From: an uncultured Collinsella sp.
Lineage (GTDB): Bacteria; Actinomycetota; Coriobacteriia; Coriobacteriales; Coriobacteriaceae
Reading direction: 5' to 3'
Assembly: GCA_958403395.1 (NCBI GenBank)
Contig: CATXXF010000022.1
Span: forward strand, 1-34,981
Length of the DNA: 34,981 bases
The notes under the pieces were generated by a model. It did not search any database, was not told where the DNA came from, and saw only the letters and a list, made by a program, of their open reading frames with translations. Positions 23,843 through 31,443 of this stretch are shown here, one piece after another. Position 1 is the first letter of the stretch. The number at the start of each line of letters is the position of its first letter. The translations under genes were made by a program, and so were the position numbers.

Positions 23843-25510
23843 ATGCCTACTGACATCGAAATCGCACGTTCTGTCACGCCGCTGCCTATTACCGAGGTGG
23901 CCAAGAACGCCGGCGTCGACGTTAAGCACCTTATTCCGTACGGCTTCGACAAGGCTAAGGTCGACTATTCACTGCTCAACGAGCCGACTGATCACCAGGC
24001 CAAGCTCGTCCTCGTGACCGCTATCAACCCAACGCCCGCGGGCGAGGGCAAGACCACCACGACCATCGGTCTGGCCGATGGCCTGCGTCGTCGCGGTATC
24101 AAGAGCGCCGTGGCCCTGCGTGAGCCTTCGCTCGGTCCCGTCTTTGGCGTCAAGGGCGGTGCCGCTGGCGGCGGTTGGGCCCAGGTCATTCCCATGGAGG
24201 ACATCAACCTGCACTTTACCGGCGACTTCCATGCCATCGGTGCTGCCAACAACCTGCTGGCCGCCATGCTCGATAACCACATCCAGCAGGGCAATCAGCT
24301 CGGTATTGACGTTAAGCGCATCACCTGGAAGCGCGTCGTCGACATGAACGACCGTCAGCTGCGCCATGTTATCGATGGCATTGGCGGTAAGGCCCAAGGT
24401 GTGCCGCGCGAGGACGGCTTCGACATCACCGTTGCCTCCGAGGTCATGGCAATCCTGTGCCTGTCTACGAGCATCAACGACCTCAAGGAACGCTTGGGTG
24501 AGATTGTCGTCGGCTATAGCTTTGCCGGCGAGCCCGTCCGTGCCCGCGACCTCAAGGCCCAGGGTGCCATGGCCGCGTTGCTTAAGGACGCGCTTAAGCC
24601 CAACCTGGTGCAAACGCTCGAGGGCACGCCCGCGTTTGTCCACGGCGGTCCCTTCGCCAACATTGCCCACGGCTGCAACTCTATTATGGCCACGCGTATG
24701 GCGATGCGCTTTGGCGATGTTGCCATTACCGAGGCCGGCTTCGGTGCCGATCTGGGTGCCGAGAAGTTCCTCGACATCAAGTGCCGCATGACGGGCGTTC
24801 GCCCCAGCGCCGTCGTGGTCGTCGCGACCGCTCGTGCGCTTAAGTACAACGGTGGCGTCGCCAAGGCCGACCTCAACGAGGAGAACCTCGAGGCACTCAA
24901 GGCTGGCATGCCCAACTTGCTGCGTCATGTCGACAACATCCAGAACGTTTATGGTCTGCCCTGCGTGGTCGCCATCAACCGCTTCCCGACGGACACCGAG
25001 GCTGAGCTTGCACTCATCGAGTCCGAGTGCCAGAAGCTCGGCGTCAACGTTAAGCTTTCCGAGGTCTGGGCCAAGGGCGGCGAGGGCGCGCTCGAGCTGG
25101 CCGATGAGGTCATGCGTCTGATTGAGCAGCCGAGCGAGCTCAAGTTTGCCTATGAGGACGGCGCTGATGTCGCTGATGCCCTCGAGGCCGTTGCCACCAA
25201 GGTCTACCGCGCCGACGGCGTTGACTTTACGCCGGCCGCCAAGCGCCAGCTCGCCGAGCTGCGCGAGAATGGCTTTGGCAACCTGCCGGTGTGCGTCGCC
25301 AAGACGCAGTACAGCTTTAGCGACAACGCCAAGGCCCTGGGCGCTCCCGAGAACTTCCGCATCACGGTGCGTGAGCTCAAGGTTTCCGCCGGCGCCCACT
25401 TTGTGGTCGCACTGACTGGCAGTGTTCTGACCATGCCGGGCCTGCCCAAGGTCCCTGCGGCCGAGAACATCGACGTCGACAACGACGGCAACATCACCGG
25501 CCTGTTCTAA
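23843..25510 (+). CDS. fhs: Formate-tetrahydrofolate ligase
   Basis: ATP-dependent formation of 10-formyltetrahydrofolate from formate, feeding purine and formyl-Met synthesis and one-carbon metabolism in anaerobes. The 555-residue length is typical. Visible are the nucleotide loop TPAGEGKTT at 64-72, REPSLGPVFGVKGGAAGGG, the FTGDFHAI segment, and GFGADLGAEKF. The start at 23843 follows AAAGGA by 6 nt and gives the family's usual N-terminus (ending IEIARS); an upstream in-frame start at 23768 would fall before the promoter. The gene has its own promoter and terminator, and so is monocistronic. Assignment is secure. Confidence 0.97.
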   Translation: MPTDIEIARSVTPLPITEVAKNAGVDVKHLIPYGFDKAKVDYSLLNEPTDHQAKLVLVTAINPTPAGEGKTTTTIGLADGLRRRGIKSAVALREPSLGPVFGVKGGAAGGGWAQVIPMEDINLHFTGDFHAIGAANNLLAAMLDNHIQQGNQLGIDVKRITWKRVVDMNDRQLRHVIDGIGGKAQGVPREDGFDITVASEVMAILCLSTSINDLKERLGEIVVGYSFAGEPVRARDLKAQGAMAALLKDALKPNLVQTLEGTPAFVHGGPFANIAHGCNSIMATRMAMRFGDVAITEAGFGADLGAEKFLDIKCRMTGVRPSAVVVVATARALKYNGGVAKADLNEENLEALKAGMPNLLRHVDNIQNVYGLPCVVAINRFPTDTEAELALIESECQKLGVNVKLSEVWAKGGEGALELADEVMRLIEQPSELKFAYEDGADVADALEAVATKVYRADGVDFTPAAKRQLAELRENGFGNLPVCVAKTQYSFSDNAKALGAPENFRITVRELKVSAGAHFVVALTGSVLTMPGLPKVPAAENIDVDNDGNITGLF

Positions 25511-25535
25511 GCTCGCTGCTCATAGCCGCTTGCCC

Positions 25536-25572
25536 GCCCCGTCGCGCCTACCAAGGCCCGGCGGGGCTTTTT
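25536..25572 (+). terminator. Intrinsic terminator of fhs
   Basis: GCCCCGTCG (25536-25544) pairs with CGGCGGGGC (25559-25567) including one T-G pair, with an inner GCC/GGC pairing and a TTTTT run (25568-25572). Confidence 0.88.
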
Positions 25573-25636
25573 GATCCTTAGGCCCGCGCATGTCTTGTAG
25601 ATACCGACGGACTCTGCCCATCATAGGCTTTTGCGC

Positions 25637-25645
25637 TGGTAGAAT
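25637..25645 (+). promoter_or_regulatory. Extended -10 promoter before the membrane protein gene
   Basis: TGGTAGAAT is a TGn-extended -10 box (TAGAAT at 25640-25645), 45 nt before the start codon of the next gene. No clear -35 is seen, as is common with extended -10 promoters. Confidence 0.5.
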
Positions 25646-25690
25646 GCATGGATAACTTGATGCTTACAGGCGACGGAAAGGAATCGTTGC

Positions 25691-26680
25691 ATGGATCAGG
25701 ACAAGACAACCGTGATGGGCGGCTGCGGTTCCGCGCAGGCTGGCGATAGCGCCGATGCGACCCGCGTTGTTCCCAACCCCGGTTATGTCGACCCCGCCGC
25801 GACGCAGCCTTCTGCCGAGCCCACACGAGTTATGGGCTATGGCGACGCGGCGCAGGACCCTTACGCTGCATCTTTGCAAAGCCCCTATGGCAACGCGGCG
25901 GCAGACCCGTTTGATTACGCGCCGCAGGATTCTTATGCCGCCTCGACGCCGAATCCCTATGATGACCTGCCGCAGAATCCCATTCCGCAGCCTCAGCAGA
26001 CGACGTATATGCCTCGTACGGCGCAGCCTCGCTACGAGTCGCGCGAGCCGTATCGCGAGTACCCCAAGTCGATTCCGCAATATGGCGAGGACGAGGAAGA
26101 GACGCCGTCGCGTTCGTCGAGCGTGATTAAGAAGATCCTCATCGTGCTGGCGATCTTCTTTGCGCTGTCGGTTGTGTTTGCCATCGTGTCGGGCATGCTC
26201 AACAAGCGAGGGAGTTCAACGGCCGATACCACTGCCGAGCAAACCGAGTCCGCCTCGTCTAGCACCGTCGATTTGAGTGATATCCCGGGGCAGTACTGGT
26301 CCAACGCCAAGAAGATCCTCAAGTCGCGCGGCGCCGATCTTTCGAATGCCGTGGTCCTGACTGATGATGGCTCAACGCCCGTCGTCGATGCCAACTGGGT
26401 CGTTACTTCTGCCTACTATAACGACAACGGCAACCTCGAAATTCAACTCACGCACAAGAACAGTTCGGGCAACTCGTCCGACGGCCAAAGCGGTACCGAC
26501 AGCTCGAGCTCCAATACGCTGGAGGACTTGAGCAACAAGGCGCAGGAGTTGGGAGACAAGGCGCAAGAGCTGGGCGACACCGCTCAGAACCTGGGCGATA
26601 CCGCGCAGAACTTGGGCGGCATGGCGACGGATGCCTGGAACGCCCTGCAAAACGGCATCTCGGGCGCGCAGGGAAACTAG
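25691..26680 (+). CDS. Single-pass membrane protein with Pro/Gln/Tyr-rich cytoplasmic region and possible PASTA-like outer segment
   Basis: A 329-residue protein of unknown function. Residues 1-146 are low-complexity, rich in Pro, Gln, Tyr and Asp, and probably cytoplasmic. They hold three similar short motifs: D4-K-T-T-V-M, D22-A-T-R-V-V and E43-P-T-R-V-M. A basic stretch leads into one membrane helix (about 147-169). After a Ser/Thr-rich linker, residues 197-256 (DIPGQYWSNAKKILKSRG..., ending in NGNLEIQLTHK) resemble a PASTA-type unit, the extracellular module of Ser/Thr kinases and PBPs; this is weak similarity. A tail of four heptads (KAQELGD, KAQELGD, TAQNLGD, TAQNLGG at 283-310) should form an amphipathic helix. 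GGAAAGGA lies 8 nt before the start. It is convergent with the CDF gene, 18 nt away. Confidence 0.75.
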   Translation: MDQDKTTVMGGCGSAQAGDSADATRVVPNPGYVDPAATQPSAEPTRVMGYGDAAQDPYAASLQSPYGNAAADPFDYAPQDSYAASTPNPYDDLPQNPIPQPQQTTYMPRTAQPRYESREPYREYPKSIPQYGEDEEETPSRSSSVIKKILIVLAIFFALSVVFAIVSGMLNKRGSSTADTTAEQTESASSSTVDLSDIPGQYWSNAKKILKSRGADLSNAVVLTDDGSTPVVDANWVVTSAYYNDNGNLEIQLTHKNSSGNSSDGQSGTDSSSSNTLEDLSNKAQELGDKAQELGDTAQNLGDTAQNLGGMATDAWNALQNGISGAQGN

Positions 26681-26698
26681 CGGACGAGCGGAGCGGGG

Positions 26699-27880
26699 CT
26701 ACAGCTGCTCGGCCGGACGCTCGGGCGAGCTGAAGCCCGAATCAAACGTGACGACGCATGAGACATCGGGCCGGCGCTCGTGCACGATGCGCGTGACGAG
26801 CTCCAGCAGCTCCTCGTCGGATATGTCAAAGCCGTCGGGACGCACCAGGTCAAACGAAACGAACCCGTCGTGCTCGTGCAGATCGTGGATGGAGAGCGCG
26901 GGATCGATCTGCATGACGCCGCGCTTGACCCAGCCGCGCAAGTCATCGCCGGTTGTCGCGATGGGGTCGCAGTGCAGCGTGATACCAATGCCCATCTGGC
27001 GCTTGATGTCGTGCTCGATGGTGTCCAGAATCTCGTGGTGCTCAAACGCGTCGCCCTCGCCGGGCATCTCCACGTGGGCGCTGGCAAACTGACGACCGGG
27101 GCCGTAGTCGTGCACCATGAGGTCGTGTGTGCCCAAGACCTGCGGATAGGACATGATCTTGTCGCGGATTGCCTGGACGAGCTTGGGGTCGGGCGCTTGC
27201 CCCAGCAACGGGCTGATGGCGTCGCGCACCAGGCCCAGACCGCTGATGCAGATGAAGACGCCCACACCCAGGCCTGCCCAGCCATCGAGATCAAAGCCGG
27301 TCGTCTGCGAAATAAGCGCCGCCACCAAGACCGAGCCCGAGGTGATGACGTCGTTTTTGGAGTCCTGCGCCGTGGCGATGAGCGTCTCCGAGTCGATGCG
27401 ATCGCCCAGCGTGCGGTTGAACGCTGCCATCCAGAGCTTAACGAGCATGGACGTAGCCAGTGCCGCAAGGGAAATAAACGTGTAAGCGGTGGGCGAGGGC
27501 TTGATGATCTTGGTGACCGACTCGAGAATCAGGTTGATGCCGACGGCGCAAACCAGGACGGCGACGAACAGGCCGGCTAGGTACTCGTAGCGGCCGTGAC
27601 CATAGGGGTGGCCTTCGTCTGCCGGGCGGCTGGCAAGGCGGAAACCGAGCAGGCTCACAATGTTGCTCGAGGCATCGGAGAGGTTGTTGAAAGCGTCGGC
27701 GATGAGGGAGACGGAGCCGGCGAGCAGACCCGCGATGCCCTTGGCCAGGCACAGGGTGATGTTGAGGCCAATGCAGACGAGGCTTGCGGAAAAGCCCGCG
27801 TTGGTGCGGCAAGATGCATCGACCGGCTCGCTCTCGCTGCCGGGAACAAGCGTATGTACCAGCCGATTTACAAATAGCAT
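26699..27880 (-). CDS. Cation diffusion facilitator, probably a Mn2+ exporter
   Basis: A 393-residue CDF-family transporter: six predicted membrane helices (about 30-215) followed by a cytoplasmic metal-binding dimer domain with HDLMVHDYGPG. Proton-driven efflux of divalent metal is the family role. The transport site reads N65-x3-D69 in TM2 (ADAFNNLSD) and D173-x3-D177 in TM5 (AQDSKND). Zn exporters such as YiiP have DxxxD and HxxxD; the N-D-D-D set is that of manganese exporters like pneumococcal MntE, so Mn2+ is the best guess. HPYGHGRYEY (91-100) is the usual loop. The C-terminal region is longer than the minimal family (about 80 extra residues). I chose the start at 27880 because GAGGA lies about 8 nt before it; an upstream in-frame start at 27901 has none. 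Confidence 0.88.
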   Translation of the reverse strand: MLFVNRLVHTLVPGSESEPVDASCRTNAGFSASLVCIGLNITLCLAKGIAGLLAGSVSLIADAFNNLSDASSNIVSLLGFRLASRPADEGHPYGHGRYEYLAGLFVAVLVCAVGINLILESVTKIIKPSPTAYTFISLAALATSMLVKLWMAAFNRTLGDRIDSETLIATAQDSKNDVITSGSVLVAALISQTTGFDLDGWAGLGVGVFICISGLGLVRDAISPLLGQAPDPKLVQAIRDKIMSYPQVLGTHDLMVHDYGPGRQFASAHVEMPGEGDAFEHHEILDTIEHDIKRQMGIGITLHCDPIATTGDDLRGWVKRGVMQIDPALSIHDLHEHDGFVSFDLVRPDGFDISDEELLELVTRIVHERRPDVSCVVTFDSGFSSPERPAEQL

Positions 27881-27913
27881 AGCGGTCGTCCTCACAATCA
27901 TGTTTAAGGGGAT

Positions 27914-27919
27914 AGTGTA
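27914..27919 (-). promoter_or_regulatory. Possible -10 box of the CDF gene
   Basis: TACACT on the minus strand, 33 nt before the CDF start codon, with no recognisable -35. No manganese riboswitch fold is evident upstream. Confidence 0.3.
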
Positions 27920-28051
27920 GCTCGCACGGGGGCGCCGTGCGCCGATGCTCAGAAAATGCAGCAATAGTCTGCCGGTGCTAACGAGCGAGCCTTCTCGTCT
28001 GCCTGGGTGGTCCATTTTGGGCCACATGGGTATGGGCATGTGCCTGCTTGC

Positions 28052-28070
28052 TCGACATACTTAATGTCGA
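28052..28070. promoter_or_regulatory. Dyad upstream of the zinc-ribbon gene, possible operator
   Basis: TCGACAT-ACTTA-ATGTCGA, a perfect 7-bp inverted repeat (28052-28058 with 28064-28070) lying 28 nt before the zinc-ribbon gene. The size and spacing suit a dimeric repressor site, but no regulator is adjacent and no promoter elements are convincing. Confidence 0.4.
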
Positions 28071-28098
28071 CAGCCCCTGTGCAAAGGAGGACGTTTCC

Positions 28099-29436
28099 AT
28101 GGACGAGATGTTTGCCATTAAATGTCAAAACTGCGGCGGCCCTATGTACTCGCACCAGGCTAAGCGCAGCTTTGAGTGCGCCTATTGCGGCACGGTGGTT
28201 CCGTGGCAGGCGGACGCCGGAGAGCCCAAGAGCGCTTTGGGTATTCGCCATACGCCGTTGACGGTGGTGGATGGACTGCTCAAACTCACGCATGTGTCGC
28301 AACTCGAGCGCCCGCAGGACCCGGACTGGTATTTCTTCAATGCGCACTGGCGCAATCAGTCGGTCCTGGAACATCTGCTGTGGGAGGATCGCGGCACGGC
28401 GCAAGAGTTCCAAGAGGCCACGCATGTGAGCATTCCTTGCCCCTTCTGCGGAGCGTCCTTTGAGGGCGAGTCAACGCAGCGTGTGTTTGAGTGCCCGTCC
28501 TGCGGCAACAAGATCGGTATTGCCGACCTGCTCAAGCCCGGTACGTTTAGCAAGCGTCTGACCATGGGCGTGGGTGCGGAGTATGTGCCGGAGCAGGGCA
28601 TTCCCTGCGAAATCTCGCCGCAGCAGGCACGTGCCAACGCGCTGCAGCTGGTGCGCCAGTATGCGGAAGCCTTTGCCGGGCACGACGTGGAAGATGCGAT
28701 CCAAAACGACATGATGCTCTTCTATTTCCCCATGGCGCTGGCGGACCTGCGCATGATGGCGAGTTTCCCGGGCAAGGGCCTGAGCAAGGAAACCCTGGTG
28801 TACTACGAGGTGCTCGACTGGGCATACCCCAGGGCAAACTACCTGGACGTTCGCCTCATGGGCATTTTGGAGCCGTGGGACTTTGCCAAGGTCGGGCCGT
28901 TCGATCCCGCCATGCAGGAGGGCGACTTCCGCGTTGTCTCCGTCGATGCGTCTACCAAGGACCAGGTGGTCATTGATAAGCTGGCGCTCGACGTTGCGGG
29001 CAACGATGCCGAGGCTGTACTCGGGCTCAATAAAAAGAGCATCCGCACGTGGGCATGCAAGGCCCGCAAGCACAAGGACGGCCTAGTTATGGTGCCGGTG
29101 TACTTTGTCGACCGTCCGGCAACGGACAGCCGCGACGGCGAGCAGGTGCGCATCGCCGTAAACGGCCAGACGGGTCGTGCGGCCGCGGTGGTGTTTAGCG
29201 ACAAGCGCGAGACGCATATCGTGGCGCCGCTCAACCCGAGTCTGCATCTGTCCGGAGAAAGCACCGTGCACGCCACACCCGTCGAGGTCAAATATGTTAA
29301 ATCGCCGTTCCTATACCAGATCGTGCGCCGTGGAGGCGGCGAGCAACCGCGCCAGGTTGCAGCCGCCGTCGAGGGTTCCTACCGAGAGGAGAAGCCCAAA
29401 CGCCGCGGTCTGCTGGGTGCGCTATTTGGGAAGTAG
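28099..29436 (+). CDS. Twin zinc-ribbon protein of unknown function
   Basis: A 445-residue soluble protein with two Cys4 zinc ribbons: C9-x2-C12...C27-x2-C30 and C114-x2-C117...C132-x2-C135. Between them is a short conserved-looking region (WYFFNAHWRNQSVLEHLLWED). The remaining 300 residues, without membrane segments, include GHDVEDAIQNDMMLFYFPMA and an all-beta-looking part with VNGQTGRAAAVVF, and the protein ends in a basic hydrophobic tail (KPKRRGLLGALFGK) that could touch the membrane. TFIIB-type zinc-ribbon proteins of this kind are found in Firmicutes and Coriobacteria, usually next to membrane-remodelling or kinase genes; no role is established. I use the ATG at 28099 because AAAGGAGG lies 8 nt before it; an in-frame ATG 51 nt upstream would begin before the dyad and has no ribosome site. 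Confidence 0.8.
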   Translation: MDEMFAIKCQNCGGPMYSHQAKRSFECAYCGTVVPWQADAGEPKSALGIRHTPLTVVDGLLKLTHVSQLERPQDPDWYFFNAHWRNQSVLEHLLWEDRGTAQEFQEATHVSIPCPFCGASFEGESTQRVFECPSCGNKIGIADLLKPGTFSKRLTMGVGAEYVPEQGIPCEISPQQARANALQLVRQYAEAFAGHDVEDAIQNDMMLFYFPMALADLRMMASFPGKGLSKETLVYYEVLDWAYPRANYLDVRLMGILEPWDFAKVGPFDPAMQEGDFRVVSVDASTKDQVVIDKLALDVAGNDAEAVLGLNKKSIRTWACKARKHKDGLVMVPVYFVDRPATDSRDGEQVRIAVNGQTGRAAAVVFSDKRETHIVAPLNPSLHLSGESTVHATPVEVKYVKSPFLYQIVRRGGGEQPRQVAAAVEGSYREEKPKRRGLLGALFGK

Positions 29437-29482
29437 GGGAGTAGCACCGGTTGTTGCCGTAAGGTGATGGCCGGGGGTGCGG

Positions 29483-29508
29483 GGCAGCTCTCAGGAGTGC
29501 GGGCTGCC
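29483..29508 (+). terminator. Weak terminator-like hairpin after the zinc-ribbon gene
   Basis: GGCAGC (29483-29488) pairs with GCTGCC (29503-29508) across a 14-nt loop, followed by a mixed run GTCTGATTGTTT. Modest stem and poor T-run make this uncertain. Confidence 0.35.
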
Positions 29509-29589
29509 GTCTGATTGTTTGAGGGTGCCAGATGTAAATAAACAGTGGAGCGGCTGCAAAAGAGCCTCCTCACTGGGTAAAATCAGGTT

Positions 29590-29683
29590 GTGCCGCGGAA
29601 CCCGCTCCTCAGCTAGGCACACTTCGGAAGCGCGGGCAACGCAGGTATTATCGTCTAAAGGGCCGGCTGCAACCGGCCCTTTT
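29590..29683 (+). ncRNA. Possible small RNA of about 95 nt
   Basis: A good -10 box (TAAAAT, 29578-29583) with a weak upstream CTGCAA, followed about 95 nt later by a strong intrinsic terminator, with no sensible coding frame between. The intervening sequence can fold: TGTGCC (about 29589-29594) with GGCACA (about 29616-29621), enclosing a GCGG-AAC-CCGC hairpin. It resembles no RNA family I know: not tRNA, 6S, SRP RNA or a recognised riboswitch. It may instead be only the 3' end of the zinc-ribbon transcript. Confidence 0.35.
29657..29683 (+). terminator. Strong intrinsic terminator
   Basis: AAAGGGCCGG (29657-29666) pairs perfectly with CCGGCCCTTT (29673-29682) around CTGCAA, with T-run 29680-29683. 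It ends transcription from the zinc-ribbon gene or the possible small RNA, and on the minus strand may also help end the DUF1016 gene. Confidence 0.8.
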
Positions 29684-29861
29684 CTGTGGCAGCCAATGGA
29701 CCCACATCAGACGAAGGCCGCGTCTATGCCTGTCAGGTCACGCTCGCCAGCCACGGCTAGAATGTCGTTGCCGGCGTCCATGACCGGTATTGTTTCGTAG
29801 CGTGCGTCGCAACCGCGAGTGCGCCTGCGACGGCTGCGGTGGCTTCGGTCGCAACGTGCTG
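29684..29861 (-). other. Downstream flank of the DUF1016 gene with protein-like frames
   Basis: After the TAG of the DUF1016 gene the same minus-strand frame stays open for about 33 codons (ATEATAAVAGALAVATHA...), and a second frame then reads MDAGNDILAVAGERDLTG before a stop near 29709. Both have the codon feel of real protein, but no homologue is recognised. It could be a decayed gene end or simply G+C-rich chance. Confidence 0.2.
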
Positions 29862-30911
29862 CTACCCTTGCGTTTCGCCATTAGTCGCTTCGTTGATGGC
29901 GCGGTACTCGGCGCTTAGTTCGCGCGCCAGCTCTTCCTTGCTTGGAAGATACGGCAGGTATTTGGCGGCAAACACTTGGTCGTTGTCTTCGGGCAGCGTG
30001 TACTCGACAATCGGATCGCTTTTGTCCGCGCAGAGCACGATGCCTATGGGCGGATTGTCGCCTTCGTTCATGAGCTCGCGCGTGTAGTAGTTCACATACA
30101 TTTGCATCTGGCCCAGGTCCTGATGCGTAAGGTCGTCCGTCTTAAGGTCGATGAGCACGAAGCAGCGCATCAGATAGTTGTAAAAAACAAGGTCAATATA
30201 GAAATGGCGCCCATCAAAGGTGATGCGCTTTTGGCGCGCCTCGAAAGCGAAACCACGGCCAAGCTCCAGCAGGAACTTCTGAAGATGCGTGATGAGCGCC
30301 TGCTCTAGATCGCTCTCGCGAAACGCAGTATCGTCCGAGAAACCTAAAAACTCCAGTACATATGGGTCGCGGATGATATCCTCGGGGCGACGAGCCGGGG
30401 CGCTCTTTTGGATTTCCTGGGTGACGGCCTCCTTGTCCTTGCTGGCAAGTAGGCGCTCGCGGAACATGGTGTTGATCTGGCGTTCGAGCTGACGCGTGCT
30501 CCAACGAGAATCGGCGCATTCGTTCATGTACCAGGTGCGAGCATCAGGGTCGGTTATACGCGATAACCTGCGGTAATGTGTCCAATTCAATTCGGAACGC
30601 AGCGCGTTCCGGATTGGGAACGCAAGATAAAACTGACGCATGTATCTTAAGCTTCTGGCGTTGAAGCCTCTGCCAAAATCCTTAGTCAATCTAACGGCAA
30701 GTTCGTCGATCAGTGCATCGCCATACTTGGCGCGCCCCTCTCCGCCCTGCTCATCAACAATACTTTTGCCGATCTCCCAATATGCCTCAACCATCGCAAA
30801 GTTAACGGCGGTATAGGCCTTGTTGCGAGCGGCGTTGAGAATCGAGGAAACCTGCTTGTAAAAAACTTCTGGCACGATTGCCGATTCTCCACGGTTTACC
30901 AGTTCGCCCAT
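29862..30911 (-). CDS. DUF1016/YhcG-type PD-(D/E)XK nuclease-fold protein
   Basis: A 349-residue member of the DUF1016 (YhcG) family. The N-terminal half is the helical DUF1016_N region (YWEIGKSIVDEQ, then SLRYMRQFYLAFP and WTHYRRLSRI), typical of the family. The C-terminal half is a PD-(D/E)XK nuclease fold: E203, then F-Y-I-D240 and L-I-D255-L-K257, followed by QMQMY (268-272), so the catalytic residues are present. Family members are patchily distributed and often stand near restriction-modification genes; this one is alone between unrelated genes, which suggests acquisition by transfer. The substrate and function are not established. The start is ATG at 30911, with a GTG one codon earlier equally possible; the GAGGA site is rather far away (about 16 nt). 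Confidence 0.88.
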   Translation of the reverse strand: MGELVNRGESAIVPEVFYKQVSSILNAARNKAYTAVNFAMVEAYWEIGKSIVDEQGGEGRAKYGDALIDELAVRLTKDFGRGFNARSLRYMRQFYLAFPIRNALRSELNWTHYRRLSRITDPDARTWYMNECADSRWSTRQLERQINTMFRERLLASKDKEAVTQEIQKSAPARRPEDIIRDPYVLEFLGFSDDTAFRESDLEQALITHLQKFLLELGRGFAFEARQKRITFDGRHFYIDLVFYNYLMRCFVLIDLKTDDLTHQDLGQMQMYVNYYTRELMNEGDNPPIGIVLCADKSDPIVEYTLPEDNDQVFAAKYLPYLPSKEELARELSAEYRAINEATNGETQG

Positions 30912-31028
30912 CACTGTCGCCCCACTTTCCTCTTGTGGAATGCATCTTTATCGCATTTAGTTTAAAGCCTCGCGCGGACACGAATTGCTGTGCTGTCTGG
31001 CACCTTCGCATGGGAGCCTTGCGGTGAC

Positions 31029-31034
31029 TAAAAT
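31029..31034 (+). promoter_or_regulatory. Predicted -10 box of the PH-like gene
   Basis: TAAAAT at 31029-31034, with a poor -35 (TCGCAT, 17 nt upstream). It places the transcription start near 31041, which excludes the upstream GTG at 31035 as start codon of the next gene. Confidence 0.4.
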
Positions 31035-31079
31035 GTGACCATAGAGACAGTTTTAGCGAACCCCGCGGGAGTGACGCGT

Positions 31080-31349
31080 ATGGACAACAACACGCTGCTA
31101 TTCCAGGACAAAGGTTCGGGTAGGTATAAAGACGTCAAGATCTACCCTAACCGCATTGAGGTACTCAAGAAGGGCACTTTTGGCGGCAAGCACACCGAGA
31201 TTGTTTATCTTAAGGACATTACGGGCGTCAATAGAATCAAAGGCCGCGATGTTTTTCTGCGCAATCGTCTGTTGACCGCTTGCGTCTTTAGCCTGAACAG
31301 CCGTGCGAAGGCCCAGGAGTTTGTTAACGCGCTGAACATGGTGATGTAG
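31080..31349 (+). CDS. Small PH-like domain protein
   Basis: An 89-residue protein: a beta-rich body (KDVKIYPNRIEVLKKG...TEIVYLKDITGVN...RDVFLRN...CVFSLNS) closed by a C-terminal helix (RAKAQEFVNALNMV). This is the pattern of a single bacterial pleckstrin-homology/GRAM-like domain; ligand and partners are unknown. It has no signal peptide or membrane segment. The ATG at 31080 has GGGAG 8 nt upstream and lies 39 nt after the predicted transcription start. It is divergent from the DUF1016 gene and convergent with the phospholipase gene. Confidence 0.7.
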   Translation: MDNNTLLFQDKGSGRYKDVKIYPNRIEVLKKGTFGGKHTEIVYLKDITGVNRIKGRDVFLRNRLLTACVFSLNSRAKAQEFVNALNMVM

Positions 31350-31373
31350 CCGATAGCGGCGTTCGGGCCAAGG

Positions 31374-31414
31374 TAAAAATCGGGGGCACAGAACGGTGTT
31401 CTGCGCCCCCGATT
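31374..31414 (-). terminator. Terminator of the phospholipase gene
   Basis: AATCGGGGGC (31378-31387) pairs with GCCCCCGATT (31405-31414), and CAGAAC/GTTCTG (31389-31394 with 31398-31403) extends the stem across one mismatch. The T-run lies on the minus-strand side (31379-31375), so it ends the phospholipase transcript; the same hairpin also lies 29 nt after the PH-like gene. Confidence 0.85.
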
Positions 31415-31443
31415 GAGTCGATGTGTCTAAAAGGCCGGCTTGC

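Noticed and set aside
23969..25399. A 476-codon minus-strand frame opposite fhs
   Set aside because: Fully inside a secure fhs gene; composition is that of a shadow frame.
29590..29683. tRNA, SRP RNA or known riboswitch at the possible small RNA
   Set aside because: No cloverleaf or T-loop GTTC, no GGAAGGAAGCAGCC-like SRP core and no riboswitch consensus could be found.
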